Of a DNA stretch of 64,000 nucleotides, positions 14,105-55,603 are shown one piece after another. Source of the DNA: Megamerina dolium. Its lineage: Eukaryota; Arthropoda; Insecta; Diptera; Megamerinidae. The notes beneath the pieces were generated by a model. The model worked only from the letters and a program-made list of their open reading frames with translations, did not search any database and was not told where the DNA came from. Position 1 is the first letter of the stretch, and the number at the start of each line of letters is the position of its first letter. The stretch is from the NCBI GenBank assembly GCA_963854835.1, contig OY978529.1:44323321-44387320 (forward strand), given 5' to 3'. Made by a program: the position numbers and the translations under genes.

Positions 14105-14857
14105 AAACCCCCACCTTTTACCTAGTGTCCCTTTGCATAAATTGCAATTTCTTTCTCTTAGTTGTTGATTGATCGGTAAGTTTCATTTAACCGGAGAGAG
14201 GACACCTACTTGAGAAGTTCCCCTTCTTACTCGTCTAGAGGTCGTAGATTTATCCAGCTCCGGTTCAACAATTCTATTTAAAAGTAGTTATTCAGTACAT
14301 TTGTACAGTGTTGCATCCATTTTCAGTCGTGGAAGAACATCGTCCAAGATAGCCGTGAGATGAACATTGATAATCCCTCATTCAATATACACAAAGATCG
14401 TTAGAGTAAGTTGTTTTTTATGAAGCGAAACATTCTACATTCTACAACATACAGAAGGTGAGGCAAAGAAAATGCATACAACAGAGTACTTATATTTTTG
14501 ATTATTAGTATTAGTATTTAAACCCCCACCTTTTACCTAGTGTCCCTTTGCATAAATTGCAATTTCTTTCTCTTAGTTGTTGATTGATCGGTAAGTTTCA
14601 TTTAACCGGAGAGAGGACACCTACTTGAGAAGTTCCCCTTCTTACTCGTCTAGAGGTCGTAGATTTATCCAGCTCCGGTTCAACAATTCTATTTAAAAGT
14701 AGTTATTCAGTACATTTGTACAGTGTTGCATCCATTTTCAGTCGTGGAAGAACATCGTCCAAGATAGCCGTGAGATGAACATTGATAATCCCTCATTCAA
14801 TATACACAAAGATCGTTAGAGTAAGTTGTTTTTTATGAAGCGAAACATTCTACATTC
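14105..14857. repeat. 338-bp direct duplication (14105-14442 and 14520-14857)
   Basis: Both copies read the same from AACCCCCACCTTTTACCTAG to GAAACATTCTACATTC, offset by 415 bp, with no difference I can see. The 77-bp spacer includes a 67-bp piece (14454-14520) that recurs with three changes at 16917-16983. The second copy runs straight into the broken mariner. Confidence 0.9.
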
Positions 14858-15610
14858 AGTGAAAATCGAACAAAATCGAAAGCAAATATGGACAAAACTT
14901 GTATGCAACGTCCGAAAAGATATTCTGAGTAATATAACAGGCCATTCAATAAGTTCATAGTTGCCTTCGAGGGCGATACAACGAGCATAACGATTTTCCA
15001 ACTTTTCGATACCACTTTTATAGTACGATTTCTCTTTCCCGTCAAAGTAGGCCTCCAGTTTCAGCGATTACTACATCATCGGACTTAAATTTCGTCCCAG
15101 AAGGCATTCTCTTGAGATCTGAAAACAGGAAAAAGTTGGTGGCGGCTAAATATAGAAAATATGGTGAGTGGGGAAGCAATTTCAAGCCCAATTCATTCAA
15201 TTTTGCCATCGTTTTCATCGATTTATGACACGGTGCATTGTCTTGGTGAAACAACACATTTTTCTTTTGCAAATGTGGCCGTTTCTTTGCGATTTCAGCC
15301 TTCAATCGGTCCAAAAGCTCACAATAATAGACGCTGTTGATGGTGGTTCCTTTTTGGATATAGCCGATGAATATTATTCTATTCGTATCCCTAAATACAG
15401 ACGCCATCACCTTACCGGCGGACTGTTGCGCCTTTGCTTGCTCTGGATTCGATTTGTCGTCTATTGGATTGTGGTGTGTAATGGTGAAATCATGATATGC
15501 GGTTTAACAGCGCCAAACACTACGTTGAAGCATCGATACGTTGTTGTTTTTGGTCGATTGTGAGCTCACGCGGCACCTGCTTTGCACTGAGCTTTCACAT
15601 ACCCAAATTT
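14830..15610 (-). pseudogene. Degenerate mariner (irritans-like) transposase
   Basis: Reading the minus strand: LTIDQKQQRIDAS near 15,560, then an intact piece 15410-15042 with MASVFRDTNRIIFIGYIQKG, FHQDNAPCHKSMKTMAKLNE and FFLFSDLKRM, then in another frame NRYARCIALEGNYE near 14,960. These are the expected mariner blocks in order, but at least two frameshifts and stops break them and the third catalytic Asp (SPDLAPSD) has become Asn (LAATN). No inverted repeats could be recognised. The 3' side abuts the repeated segment ending at 14,857. Confidence 0.85.
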
Positions 15611-16300
15611 TCGTATAAAATGGTAAAAATATAATAATCTAAAGCAAATTATTGAAACATTCTGACAATAAGTCATACAACTTCGTAAACATCTAAATTA
15701 TTTTTAGAGATATGATGAACAAAATAAACTGGGTGGGTGAGCGTTGCAACGTTCTCTTTTTTTATAATTTCTCAAGTGAACGATAATTTGAATTAAATTG
15801 TACCGAATTTAATTGAAATTGCATAATGTTTGCTATTTTTGAGCAGAGCATATATAAATGGCAGACGTCGTGCTTCACGTCAGCCTGATATACCGTCATC
15901 TCTTCTTCAATATAAATTGACGAAATTCTCTTGAAAAGCAAATTTTCACACGCGGCAATTATTATTAATTAAATAACTATATTTTCGTAATTCAAACGCA
16001 ATTTTGTTGTGTTCATTATAATGACTTAACATTTGAAAAATCTACGGAACTGCCATGAGGTATAATTTTTTAAATGCCATATTTTTCAATATTTAGCAGG
16101 TGTAGATTTATATTGAAATAGCTGGATATTTATTGTAAGTGATTTTATTTAAATACATACACTGAACATACAAAATAATAGATTTATTTCCAAGATTTTT
16201 TAAATAAACGAATGAACGTAAGTAAATTTTTTATTTTGTTATGTAATTATTTACATCATTATGTTTATTCATTTATTCGAATTTGTTTATATATAATCTA

Positions 16301-16566
<266 letters not shown>

Positions 16567-16916
16567 TTAACATTTATTTCTTTTCTTTTTAGTACAGCTC
16601 ATAAATATTATGTTTATATTAATTTATAAATTTATTGTATAATATATACATAATTTCATTTAAAATTTTTACTTTTGCACTTGATTAATGATAATTTCAT
16701 ATACAATGTTCTAGTTTCTATAGCAGTTTATATTTATAACATATTATATTTTGATTTGTGTTTATTATATGCTTTCTACAATTATCTATTATTTATACTA
16801 AATTTGTATGAGTAGTTGTTTACTAGGTTAAACTATTAAAATTGTAATTAATATCAAAATACATTAGGAACGATATTTATATATTAACAAAATTAGGCAA
16901 TTTTTCAAAATAGTGA

Positions 16917-16983
16917 GAAGGTGAGGCAAAGAAAATGTATACAACAGAGTACTTAGATTATTGATTATTAGTATTAGTATTTA
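16917..16983. repeat. Second copy of the 67-bp spacer segment
   Basis: GAAGGTGAGGCAAAGAAAAT to GTATTAGTATTTA, matching 14454-14520 with about three substitutions. See the duplication at 14.1-14.9 kb. Confidence 0.85.
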
Positions 16984-17232
16984 TATATTTTTAAATTTGT
17001 TAAACTAACAATTAAGCACACACATATAATTAGTTATTTACACAGTACAATGTACTACACATACTAATACCGATACACAGAAGCAAAAACATATACTCAT
17101 AGTATATTACATAAATTTTACTTAATACTGTAAGCAAAGTGATATATACAATATATAGTATATCTTTCAAAAATGAAAAAATCACACGCATATAGCGGAA
17201 ATTCATCATTAATTTTTAGAGGGAAAATCACA

Positions 17233-17345
<113 letters not shown>

Positions 17346-17508
17346 AATATTGTACTGATGAATGTTCAGATAAATGTTCGTTAATACATTTCGATACATG
17401 TTGGGTTGGAAATTTACATATTTGGAGAAGTTTTATATTGTTGAATACGAATCTAACTACATCTTTGAGTACAAAAAAAATATTTTTTTGTAAAAAAGAT
17501 AATCACAA

Positions 17509-17514
17509 TTTAAT
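17509..17514 (-). terminator. Candidate poly(A) signal ATTAAA for the T-box gene
   Basis: On the minus strand ATTAAA lies about 105 nt after the stop codon, the nearest such hexamer. True 3' UTRs of this family are often longer, and canonical AATAAA occurs further down (for example near 16,575), so this may not be the site used. Confidence 0.2.
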
Positions 17515-17618
17515 TATGAATTGAAATGAATTACAGATATTTTGAAACACACATTTTCGGCAATTTTGTTTCACACGAAACAGTCTTCATTTTCGTTTGG
17601 CACTACCTGCAGAAGCTC

Positions 17619-45610
<27,992 letters not shown>

Positions 45611-48179
45611 CTTATTTATTGCAAGAATTTCTTTCAATATTTTTCTTTGTTTATTTCGATCTAAAAATAATTTATTGCTTCTTTTATTTTTATTTGCTTT
45701 TTATTTTTACAAACACGTCACTTTAATATTTATATTTTTATATTAAAATTTGTTCGATATTACTATTATTATATTTGATATTTCGGTTGATATCTACACA
45801 TATTGTAATTTAATTAAATATTATTATTTTTCCATTGTTTCTCATATCATAAATATTCATCGAGAGTGTGAATATGAATATTATATGAGTTTTATCGGAA
45901 TACTATATTGTACTAATGCTGTCGATGACCGGCGAATAACAGAAAAATCCGAAACCGACAGAAAAATCCGTTAACACGACAACCACTTCATTGTCACGCT
46001 GACCATTGAATGAATGAATGAGCAAATGAGAAATGAATGAAATGATGAAGATGCCAAAACAAAGACGATGGCAGCAGGCATTCGCGCATCAGTTAACACA
46101 CAAACGTATGTACACACACACACACACACACACATACACACCCAAACGCCAAAAAATATGGTCGGTTGACAGTCTGTTAATCAAGTGGCGCCTCAAAATG
46201 AAATAAACGAAAGTAAAACAATAAAATCGCAAGAAAATTGTGGACGGGGGTGTACAAGTGAGTGAGAGAGAGAGAGAGAACTACTGGATAACTAGATGGA
46301 CTTTTGACGGATTACGGCCAAATACGATATTACGCTAAAGTGGCAACCGATTACAATGACGAAATGTGTATTTATTCGTACATGGAACAAACAAATATGT
46401 GTGTATGTACTGAGAAAAAATCGGAATGATACTGAACTGGCCACGAACGAACAACACCAACAATATCAGCTGATACGAGAATGGCGGCGAAACAGCTACA
46501 ATTGCCATTTAGCGAGCGAGCAGAGAATATTTATTTTGCCGTTTATATTCTAGGCATTGTCTTTTCGACGCTTCTGCATACACAACAACATTACATGCTC
46601 GTACAACACAGAGACAGACAACTTGTTTTATTTTGCCTTTGTACACATTTGTATGGAGCAATGTAGAGTGTAAATCGTACGCATACGCATACGCCAATCT
46701 CAAGTGGAAAGTTCAAATTAACACCGTGTTCACACACATATACATCTCTAAACTTATCCATGTTTGTGTATGCATGTCGTTAGGCAGAATACAGAATCTA
46801 AGCAGACTGTAGCGTAATGCAATGCTTTCGTATAAATAATGCTTAGATTACGTACATACAAATGTCTACGTAAGGCGAAAAAACGATATACCGTCGCGTT
46901 TAGTCGTTATAATTGCTGTCTATTTTCGTATGTATATGCGACAAATGCAATAATAAAAAATGTACTAAAATATTGCAATGGATGAAACGATGAAATTACA
47001 TCGAAACTTTATGTACATCATGTAAATAACAACAAACAGAATTAAATAAATAAAATAAATATAAATAAATTAATGAGGAGGTGTTTGCGCTTTGTCAAGA
47101 GAGTACTCAATTCGACTCGCTCAATATAAAAATTATATATACTATACATATGACACTGCAATAGCATCCAAGTATTGGTGATTACTATTGAACTTGCTGC
47201 AATCAGCTGTATGCTTGTAGTATAACAAATGAAATTAAATAAATATAAAAATTGCAAAACCAAACACACAAAAAAAAACTCTACCTATTTGTACTATGGA
47301 ATACGATGAAAAGAGATAGATGTAATAGACAAGCATTAACACGTGGAATTCCAATGCAGCAGCAGCAGCAGCAGTAGCAATGAATAAGAGAATATTTTAC
47401 TCAAATTTAATACTTTGCAGTAAATACATTTGTGTTAGAAAGAGTTCATCACTAAATCGAATACAACCATATGCTCTAATTTTCAAATTGTGTACACAGC
47501 TGTTTTCTCTCTATCGTCCATTTCTTTCTGTCCGTTGATTTGATTGCATGCATCTTATAGTGTGCACTCTTTCCAACAATATGTAATTCCGTTGGGAAAG
47601 AGTAAATTGCTTCATAAATTCGTCATTTTGTTTTGTTGTTGACAGATGAGAGCTGCACTAAAGCGATTACAATAGGTGATGTGTTATTGCCGGTCGTTTA
47701 TATAGCAAGGGGTGTGTTCGTTTATTTCACTCGGCTCTCATTTAAAGTCTCACTCATCGCGTGAGAGTGTTTGATTTCGTTTCATTTCCATAATGTTCAT
47801 ATAAAACGAGTGGCATTTAATTTCACCACGATTTGTTGAGTGTGTTTTATACTAAAGGCGACTTTTTCTTTTTTATTAAATCCTGTTTTCATATTTTATT
47901 TGATTTTATTTTTTTTATCTTCTTAGGATTGTTGTTCATCTACACTGCTCCTTTTCGGAACAAGCCACATAATTAAGAGAATGCTGGTGTGTATGCGTAT
48001 TAATAGGGGATTTGTATTTTTTAATTAGTTTTTGCATTGTTTTTATTCATGCGTCAAGTAATTTTGTATCTTCATATTTTGCCATAGAATGAATATTTTA
48101 ATTTAGGTATTTCTTTTAATTAAATATTTGTGCAATCTTTATTATTTTTTGTTTTTTGCAATTTGACATATTTTTAGAA
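45611..48179. other. 5' flank of the T-box gene (probable 5' UTR and promoter region)
   Basis: Contains a (CA)n repeat near 46,113, the GA tract, a CAG array near 47,360 and balanced-composition DNA at 47.5-47.85 kb. No coding exon seen. The 5' UTR and start site must lie here or further up, but I cannot place them. Confidence 0.5.
46261..46282. promoter_or_regulatory. GA repeat (possible GAGA-factor site) upstream of the T-box gene
   Basis: GTGAGAGAGAGAGAGAGAGA about 650 bp upstream of the start codon. GAGA factor binds such tracts near fly developmental promoters; whether this one is used is inference. No clear core promoter was identified around it. Confidence 0.25.
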
Positions 48180-48707
48180 TGAAATTTTTATTCGAAGTCG
48201 AATATGATGAGCACATATTCAAAAATAGCACCAAGAAGTACATATCTATTTACTCTGGTTGTAAATGAAACAATCTCTACTGATTCTTGATACAAACGCT
48301 TGTTAAATTTGCTTTCCGGGATAACCTGCTATACATCTTTCGATATGGCTTGTATCTCATCTATCTAGTCAAAATGTTGTGGATGGAGCGCTCTCTTGAT
48401 TTTAACGAATAACCAGAAGTTCACACGGAGCTAAATCAGGTGAAGGTGATGGTTGTGCAACGATATATTTCTAGTTTTTGGCGAAATCGTCACGAAAAAC
48501 GAACGAACGTAGTGTCAAAATGGTCTTCACTGATCCTTCTGATATTCTAACAATAGCAGTAAGGTCTCCAATTGTCAAGCAATGATTTTCGAGCATCAAA
48601 TCCTTCGATACCTTTCCTGTAGAATTATTCATCTTTGGCCTCCAAATTGGCTTCGTTCGTCCCCTCTTCTTTCGGACAAGCATATTTTGAGTTTTATGAA
48701 CCTTCAA
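48180..48707 (-). pseudogene. Internally deleted mariner remnant, copy B
   Basis: On the minus strand, CLTIGDLTAIVRISEGSVKT (second HTH) at about 48,600 is followed within about 170 bp by PSPSPDLAPCELLV (third catalytic block) and then RALHPQHFD and VIPESKFNKRLYQ-like C-terminal text. The middle of the transposase, with the first two catalytic Asp, is missing. It lies directly after copy A in the same orientation. Confidence 0.5.
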
Positions 48708-49760
48708 AAGTCACTGGGAGCCAAATCAACTAATACAAAAATCTGGCAGCAGTAATTCGAATTGTAATTTGTGCAATTTGGGCATGGTAGCCAACGATTT
48801 GTAACACGACGCATTATCTTTGATGAAAGAGTACATTTTTTCTTCATATAAGTAGAGCACCAGCTATGCCATGTAGAAATCGTTACTGATGGTCTGGCAT
48901 TTTTCAAGGTAGACTTGATGGACAAAATTCCATGCGCATCCCAAAAAATATAGACGACACAACATTGCCAGTCGTTCACTTAGCTGACTGCCAATTTGAC
49001 ACTGGAGTTTAATGGCGTATCCAAGTTTCTTCCATTGTTACATAGCAATGCCAAAAATCCTTTATATCTCGCCAAAATATATCAAAAGAGATCTTAGAAT
49101 CAACGACATGTTGTTGTTTTTAGTCTACTGTAAGCAGACGCGACACCCATTTCTAAAACCGCTTTCTCATGGACAAATGTTTATGCAAAATGAAGTCAAC
49201 ACGTTCCTTCGATATCTGCTGGAACTTTACTTTACGGTTTACCAAAACTATTTTGTGTGACTAGAGGATTCAGCACAATCGATGTTTGTACGAACGCTGT
49301 TAAAGCTAGAAAACCACATCTTTACCATTTGTTTCGATGGTGTAGACTCCAGATAACACTTATCAGGCCAAACTTTCGAATGAACAGTGTTTTTTCCCAT
49401 AAAAAAAACTAATGAAAAATTAACACACGACATCATTCATGGCCCAAGTGAAATACTGTTACGCCGATGTATTCTATACTGTCTGTATAATATTGGATGC
49501 TGGTCTAGCTTCATGGTTGCAAAATTTTATCGAAATTTTCAGATGATTATCGAGCGAATCCAAGTTGGACGGTACGTTGCGTTTAATCATTCTAACCGTA
49601 AACTGCACAAAATATATTCTGCATGTTGTTGCACCGATTTTGCCTTTTTTGTACTCAGAATACATCACATAGCGTATACCTTTAGATATTTCACTAATTT
49701 TCAAATCAATATAACTTTTTATACTTGCGTCGTATTACAGAACAGTCTCTACTAAAAATA
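48705..49760 (-). pseudogene. Degenerate mariner transposase, copy A
   Basis: Minus-strand blocks in order: IRYVMYSEYKKGKIGATTCR (first HTH) near 49,680; MVKMWFSSFNSVRTNIDCAE near 49,310; RMRMEFCP-like and FFWDAHGI-like text near 48,940; KKCTLSS, then LVDLAPSDF at about 48,704. This is an N-to-C series of a mariner transposase with many frameshifts. It stops exactly at the LAPSDF motif, where a different mariner fragment follows. Confidence 0.6.
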
Positions 49761-51689
49761 TAGCCTGAAATGTCCACTTTTAGTGTTGCTCAATATATAG
49801 TATGTGCATTCACGCCATCTATTAACAAAAAACCGCAAAGAATTTTTATATCGCCCAGCACTTAAGTTTTATGCAAAATAACTATTTTTACCAACATAAT
49901 TCCACTCAATTATGACAGTAAGACCAATATTAAAATTATTAAGAATACTTATATCCGAAAGAACATTTAATTGACAAAAGATAGGCGTGATTTGCCCAGT
50001 TTTTAATGACGTTCCACATACACCATGGTTACTGGGTATAAATAAATAATTATTCAATTCAATTTATCCTTTTATTTGAATTCAAAATAAGTTTATGTCT
50101 GCAAGATTTAAATAAAACATATCTTTTTTGGTTTAGTATCCGCCCATATAATAACTGATATACAAGCAACCCCTCACCAATATAAAAAAAAAAGAAGGAA
50201 AAGGGAATCAACTTCATACTCAAACAAAATCAACAACTCATATTGTATTGAAATATTGTCTTTATAAGTGTGTGTGTGTGTGTGTGGATGTGTTGCATGT
50301 TCTCTAATTTACATATAACCACAGTGCAACATACTGTCAATGTGACATTACAAACTTATTACTAACAACTAAGTAAATACAATTGTTCATGGGTACGTGT
50401 ATGTGTATTGGTGCACTATGGTAATAATAACAATGACTGAATTTAAATGTGACATTTTCTTTATAGCAGCTCACTGCAGACAACTTTTTCATCCATATTC
50501 AATTAAATATTACGCGTACAAATAAAAAACAAATGAAATATATATTTCAATGCCTACATACGCACCCTGTATATTTGCATATGGTGATGCATGTGTGTGT
50601 GTGTGTGTGTGTGTGGATTTATATGTCGTGTATGTAAATAATTTATTTTTGTGCCGACTCTGCTGGCTGGTGTGAGAAAGGAAACCGCCAATTATATTGA
50701 AGGAAGCGAGGGAAGTAGATATAAAATACAATACAGTACTGCGTCAGACTGCCATCTTTTTTCTTCACTTATGCCACACAATTTTCATTTTCATTTACAT
50801 TTTTTTTATAATGTTCATGTTGCATTTAATTTTTTATTATTTTCTTCATCAGCTGCGTTCACACATCCTTGCATTGTCGTCTGTCCTTTCGCATCTGTGT
50901 GTGTGTGTGTGTGTGTTTGTTTGTATGATTGTGTGTGCATGCGACGATGTGATGCGTTGATGTGTCACTTTTGTACTTACTACATATATAAAGGTACATA
51001 TGCGCCATGCGTTGTAGTGCGTACCAGTATGTAAATATATAATTGTCTATTTGTATTTCAATTTTGACAAACGCTCAAGGGTCCTCCTATGTGTCAACCA
51101 ACCAAGCCAAGCCAAGGCAAGTCAGATCAACCGACAACTAACGTATTTTGCGGTTTCATTTGCATGTGTAATTCATGTATAACACATACAACAACAAAAA
51201 AAAATGGAGAGAAATAATAATAGCATAATTGTGGTGGTGTCTTGGTTGTCTGTTGGTTGATTTTCATTGCTAAGGGTGTCCTTTGGTATCTTGGTGATAC
51301 CCTCCACACCAAATATTGTTGCTTATTTATTCTACTTGCCTCCAATTTCTATTCTTGCAATTCTGTTTGAGCAGCGGTGACAATTTTTCAATGGATTAAA
51401 AACAAAAATGTATATTTATATTTGTGTCACCACCACCACCAACATTATCAACATTATTCTTACACATAGTTAGGTGGTTAACTAATTTACATATGCAATA
51501 CATGGTATTATTCGTATTTGAATATTTTTGTAATTGCTAAGATATGTTGGTGTTTCCCCTTTATTTGTCATTGTTTAAGTGTGATTATTTCATTACACTG
51601 TGCAACATTTTTTTGCAACGTAATAAAATCTCCAATTTGCAAGGTTAGATATTTTTTGGGGATAATGTAATTATACGTAGTCAAGTCAT
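49761..51689. other. No gene seen
   Basis: AT-rich with several (GT)n repeats near 50,270, 50,593 and 50,898. Confidence 0.6.
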
Positions 51690-52170
51690 AAATATTGGTA
51701 CACAGAAAATTCGACACCAAATGAAAACGAATTAATACTTTTCAAAACTTTTTTTGTTCTTTTTATTAGGCTATTCATGTTTATGTTATAGCTACAAATC
51801 TTAGAACAACTTATTCGAAATGGCTTCCATTTGCCTTCCAGCACGACTTGAGACAATCTGGCCACTCATCGATCGCGAGACCAACTTCATGCATGGGGAA
51901 ATTGTCCACCGCACGGACAAGGGTTCTCTTCAACGACTCAATATTTGGGTGTCGAGTAGAGCAAGCCATGCGCTCTAATACGGAGCACAACTTGTAATCC
52001 AACGGGTTAAGGTCTGGACTACTACCTGGCCAATCATCCCTTGATATGAAGTCCGGAATGTTGTTTTTTAGCCACAATTGAATCGTTTTTGCCTTATTTT
52101 TGCTGGAGCAGAGGCCTCCTTGAATCCTCGGGATGAGGTGGGATGCTTCTCTGGATGACCGAGCATACAC
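51690..52170 (-). pseudogene. Tc1/mariner-superfamily transposase C-terminal fragment (maT-like)
   Basis: The minus strand from about 52,120 to 51,811 encodes IQLWLKNNIPDFISRDDWPG followed by SSPDLNPLDYKLCSVLERMA and ends KSCWKANGSHFE. The W-P-x-x-SPDLNPLDY block with Asp as third acid and the ending resemble the maT/DD37D group of insects. The N-terminal HTH and the first catalytic part are absent upstream. The likely 3' end, with no confirmed inverted repeat, is near 51,690. Confidence 0.75.
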
Positions 52171-52296
52171 GCGATCGTTCAGTTTATTGAACGATTCTTC
52201 TACGGACGGCCGGATCTTTGACTGTCTCGTACTCCACCAGTATCTTCAAACAACTTCAAAGATACACAAAATTGCGAGTGATTCCAAGCGGTCGCA

Positions 52297-52470
52297 ACAC
52301 TTGCTAATTGCTTGCCGTTCGTGGTGGGTACCGTTTGAAAGAAAAATTTGTTCGATATTAAATTTTTTATGCTTCAGCCGGCGCTGGAACCCAAAGATCC
52401 ACAGATCCAGATCCGACAGAACATACAGAAGATCAGAAGGCCAACGCACTAACCACTAAGCTACGTCATT
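52297..52470 (-). mobile_element. tRNA-derived SINE, partial copy (5' half)
   Basis: Minus-strand match to the tRNA-like head and first part of the body, ending within the segment that reads GCAAGCAATTAGCAAG. The B-box area is expanded by an imperfect repeat of CAGATCC. The 3' half is missing; it breaks off against the mariner fragment. Confidence 0.75.
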
Positions 52471-52499
52471 ATACTTCACAATACTTCACAACTTGTCTC

Positions 52500-52870
52500 T
52501 GTTTTTCGTTCGTTGGCGCCAGTTAGATATTGCAAGTGGTGCCATGTTCTCCATTGTTTGGTCCTACCAATGTAGTCTAGGTTTTACTTTTCAGTTGTAT
52601 ACTCCATCCACCACATTCCGAATATAAACACCTACCTGAAAGGAACTCAAAAACTCCATGAAAGCTATTAGTCGAGGTGGTAAGTGTGCAGTCTTCCACG
52701 CCATATGCATATAAGGATACTTGTCTGGTTTGGTTTTCGGTCTTCGAGAGATGGCTCGACTTTTCAATTGCTTACTTCAGCATCAGTTACGTATGATATC
52801 CTTGCTGATGATAATACTGACTGATTCATGTTGGTTTCAAGAAATACATAATATTGTACTACTTTTAACA
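52500..52870 (-). pseudogene. Decayed APE-type LINE scrap
   Basis: Minus-strand phrases in various frames (an LSRKTK-like thumb piece near 52,750; GRTKQWRTWHHLQYLTGANE near 52,540) echo the 3' half of the copy at 31 kb. It adjoins the SINE fragment at 52.3-52.5 kb. Confidence 0.4.
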
Positions 52871-55572
52871 ACAACACGCCAATAGTAGGTGTGTTGGTTC
52901 AAGAGCAACACAATTGCGGCAAATTGAGAATTTTACTGACCAGTTGAATGTGCGACGCTTCAGGTTTAGCAAATAACGAAGTAACAATTGCTGACGGCTA
53001 TCATTCTCTAATCTATTAGCGCTATTGTATTGTTTGTATTATTTATATTGACTACTTGGATGTTACAATTACCATTAGTGAATTTCTGTCTGATTTTATG
53101 CTGAACTGATTTTACTGTTATATAGACTAGGATTTTTTTGTTTTTTTTTATTACATATATATATAGTCTGTGTAAGCCAGTCTCCAGGATGATTAAAAAA
53201 ATTTTGTGTCTTTAAGATTAACGCCATACACCGCCTTGCCACAGACCGTTCTTCAATGTAAATTTCGACGACAATGAATTTTCAACTCATACAACATTTC
53301 TTTCATATGCCATTACTTCCTTAATGTGGCATTCATTAGTTTTCAACCCTTACAGAAATTCTTTCAATTGCCATTACTTCCTTAATGTGGCATTTATTAG
53401 TTTACCGAGAATACCAAACTCAACTATGTATGGCGTCTTATACTATCTTGGCCGGCTTTAAAATCTACTAATAAGTGCATAGCAGTTTCTTGGGTTTTTC
53501 CCAATATTTGTCTGATATGATCTATATCTGATCCGTAGTGTTTCCCCTTGATTTAGGTCCAGGTTGGTTGGTCACCCAAGATTTGATTGACGATTGATCA
53601 GCACAGACGGTTTTGCAGCATGTCGGAAAATATTTTGTTGAAGAACCTCCGAAGAATTTACATGGATACATTCTTTCTGATATTTACTTCTTATAGTTTG
53701 AAACGCATTGACGAATTTCAGCTTCAATTTTCAGCAAAATTTATAATATTTAATTACGAATCATTTTATTGAAGTACAATACTATTTTTATAAACATTCA
53801 GGCATTTTCTCGTAATATTATAAACCTGATTATATAAATATGTATTTTACGATGGAACCAATTGTCTTTGGTTAAGCAGAACAAATTTCCTATAATATAA
53901 TATTCGTATTAAATTACTTAATTGCAGCATGGAATGTGCAACATTTAGCCAAAACATCAACAACAATAACACAAAGTGCAAATTCATCTTTTGTGAAAGA
54001 AAAATTAATTAATTTTTTAATCTGTCTGTATTTTATTATATTTGAAATAGTTCTTGAAATTAGTTCTTCCCCAACCAAGAAGGGATTTATCCCACACAAT
54101 CCCCATCTGGTTGTGCCACTGACACTGAACAATAACAACTATCTATTGTATCATACCTGAAGAGTAACATTTGTTTCAAATAGAATTTTTTATTTCCTAA
54201 AACCACATCATATGTGTTTGAAATTAAAAAAACAAGCAAGCAAAAAAACAAAAATGACAATCAAAATAGTTCCACTAACCACAGTAATAGGCAATAATAA
54301 CAATAATAACGCCCTCAGTATTTTTTTGGTATAAACAAAAATGTGTATCCCATTCTTTCTGTTTCTATGCTTTGATGGGATTATTATGGCATGTTGTTGT
54401 GTACAAATGTGTGCTGCAAATTACTTCAAATATTACTGCAAATATTGCGTATATATACCAGAACACGCGTTACGTCACGTTATTACGTTATTCCTTTGGC
54501 AGGATATATCAATTTTATTACTGTTGCATTTGTAAGACAAACAAACAACAGTAGTTGTAACATATGTTGTTTGTGCAAATTCGACTATTAAATTATTTGC
54601 ACACAAAGTATGAATGCGAGTGTGTGTGTGTGTGTGTGACAAATTGTTTTGTTTTTCTACATATCCTACATAGATTGCATCTTTATGATTGTTATTAGTA
54701 TTTTGTTTTCTACATACAATTTAACCCAAGCCAATGAATAATGTACAATTACAATTTCTACAAAAAAATTGAAATATTCCATATTTTGAAATTACTAACA
54801 ATTTTAGTGTAAAACAAAAATTGTCCTTTCAATTGTCCTCGAATTGCTAGGTGACATAGTCAAGAAGCAGCGTGTGCCATTAGAAAAGTTATATGATTAT
54901 ACTTTTACACTAACGATGGCAGGTGTTTGAAGGTTTCCGATTATATGGCAACAAAGTGACACACGTATATCAATCCTATATCCTTGAATTCGATTCAATA
55001 GAAGATACCTATGGAACATCATTAAACGTGATCACTATCGAGATCACCACCAGCGACCGATTGTTCGATTGTATGTACATAGATAATTGCAATACAATAT
55101 AGTCTCGCTTCAAAAATCAATTACATACTGTGGCTTCATTGAGGCAATTTCAGAAAACATTACATTATTACGAAAAAGATTGATCACAGGGGATCTTGCT
55201 TCCTATATTCACATACATATATAGTACATAGTACATATTTATAGTAGATATATGCAATTCTTTAGTTGTTTTTGCTTAATTTGATTTCATTACCGCGCCT
55301 ACAAACAACCATAACAACAACAACAACAACAACAACAGCAACAACACGAAGAAGGAAATCAAATTTGCCACAGTTGAAGCATCATATACCTTAGCGCTTA
55401 CTCGATTATTGCGTGCGATCTTACAGTGTGTACCATATACTGATCAACGGAGTAGGCGGAGTTGTGTGTTGATCATTTGCGAAAAATGATCTTCAAAGTA
55501 AGGTTTTTGTTTTGGGGAAGTGGTGATGATCGTAATGTTAAGCTTAATATGAAAATTAATCGAATCGAGATC

Positions 55573-55603
<31 letters not shown>

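Noticed and set aside
15168..15563. 131-codon plus-strand open frame
   Set aside because: Antisense shadow of the degenerate mariner transposase.
47660..47706. TATATAAA on the minus strand with a TCACCT 30 nt on, as T-box promoter
   Set aside because: AT-rich DNA yields many such matches and it lies 2 kb from the start codon; no other support.
49387..49755. 122-codon plus-strand open frame
   Set aside because: It is the antisense of the mariner N-terminal region on the minus strand.
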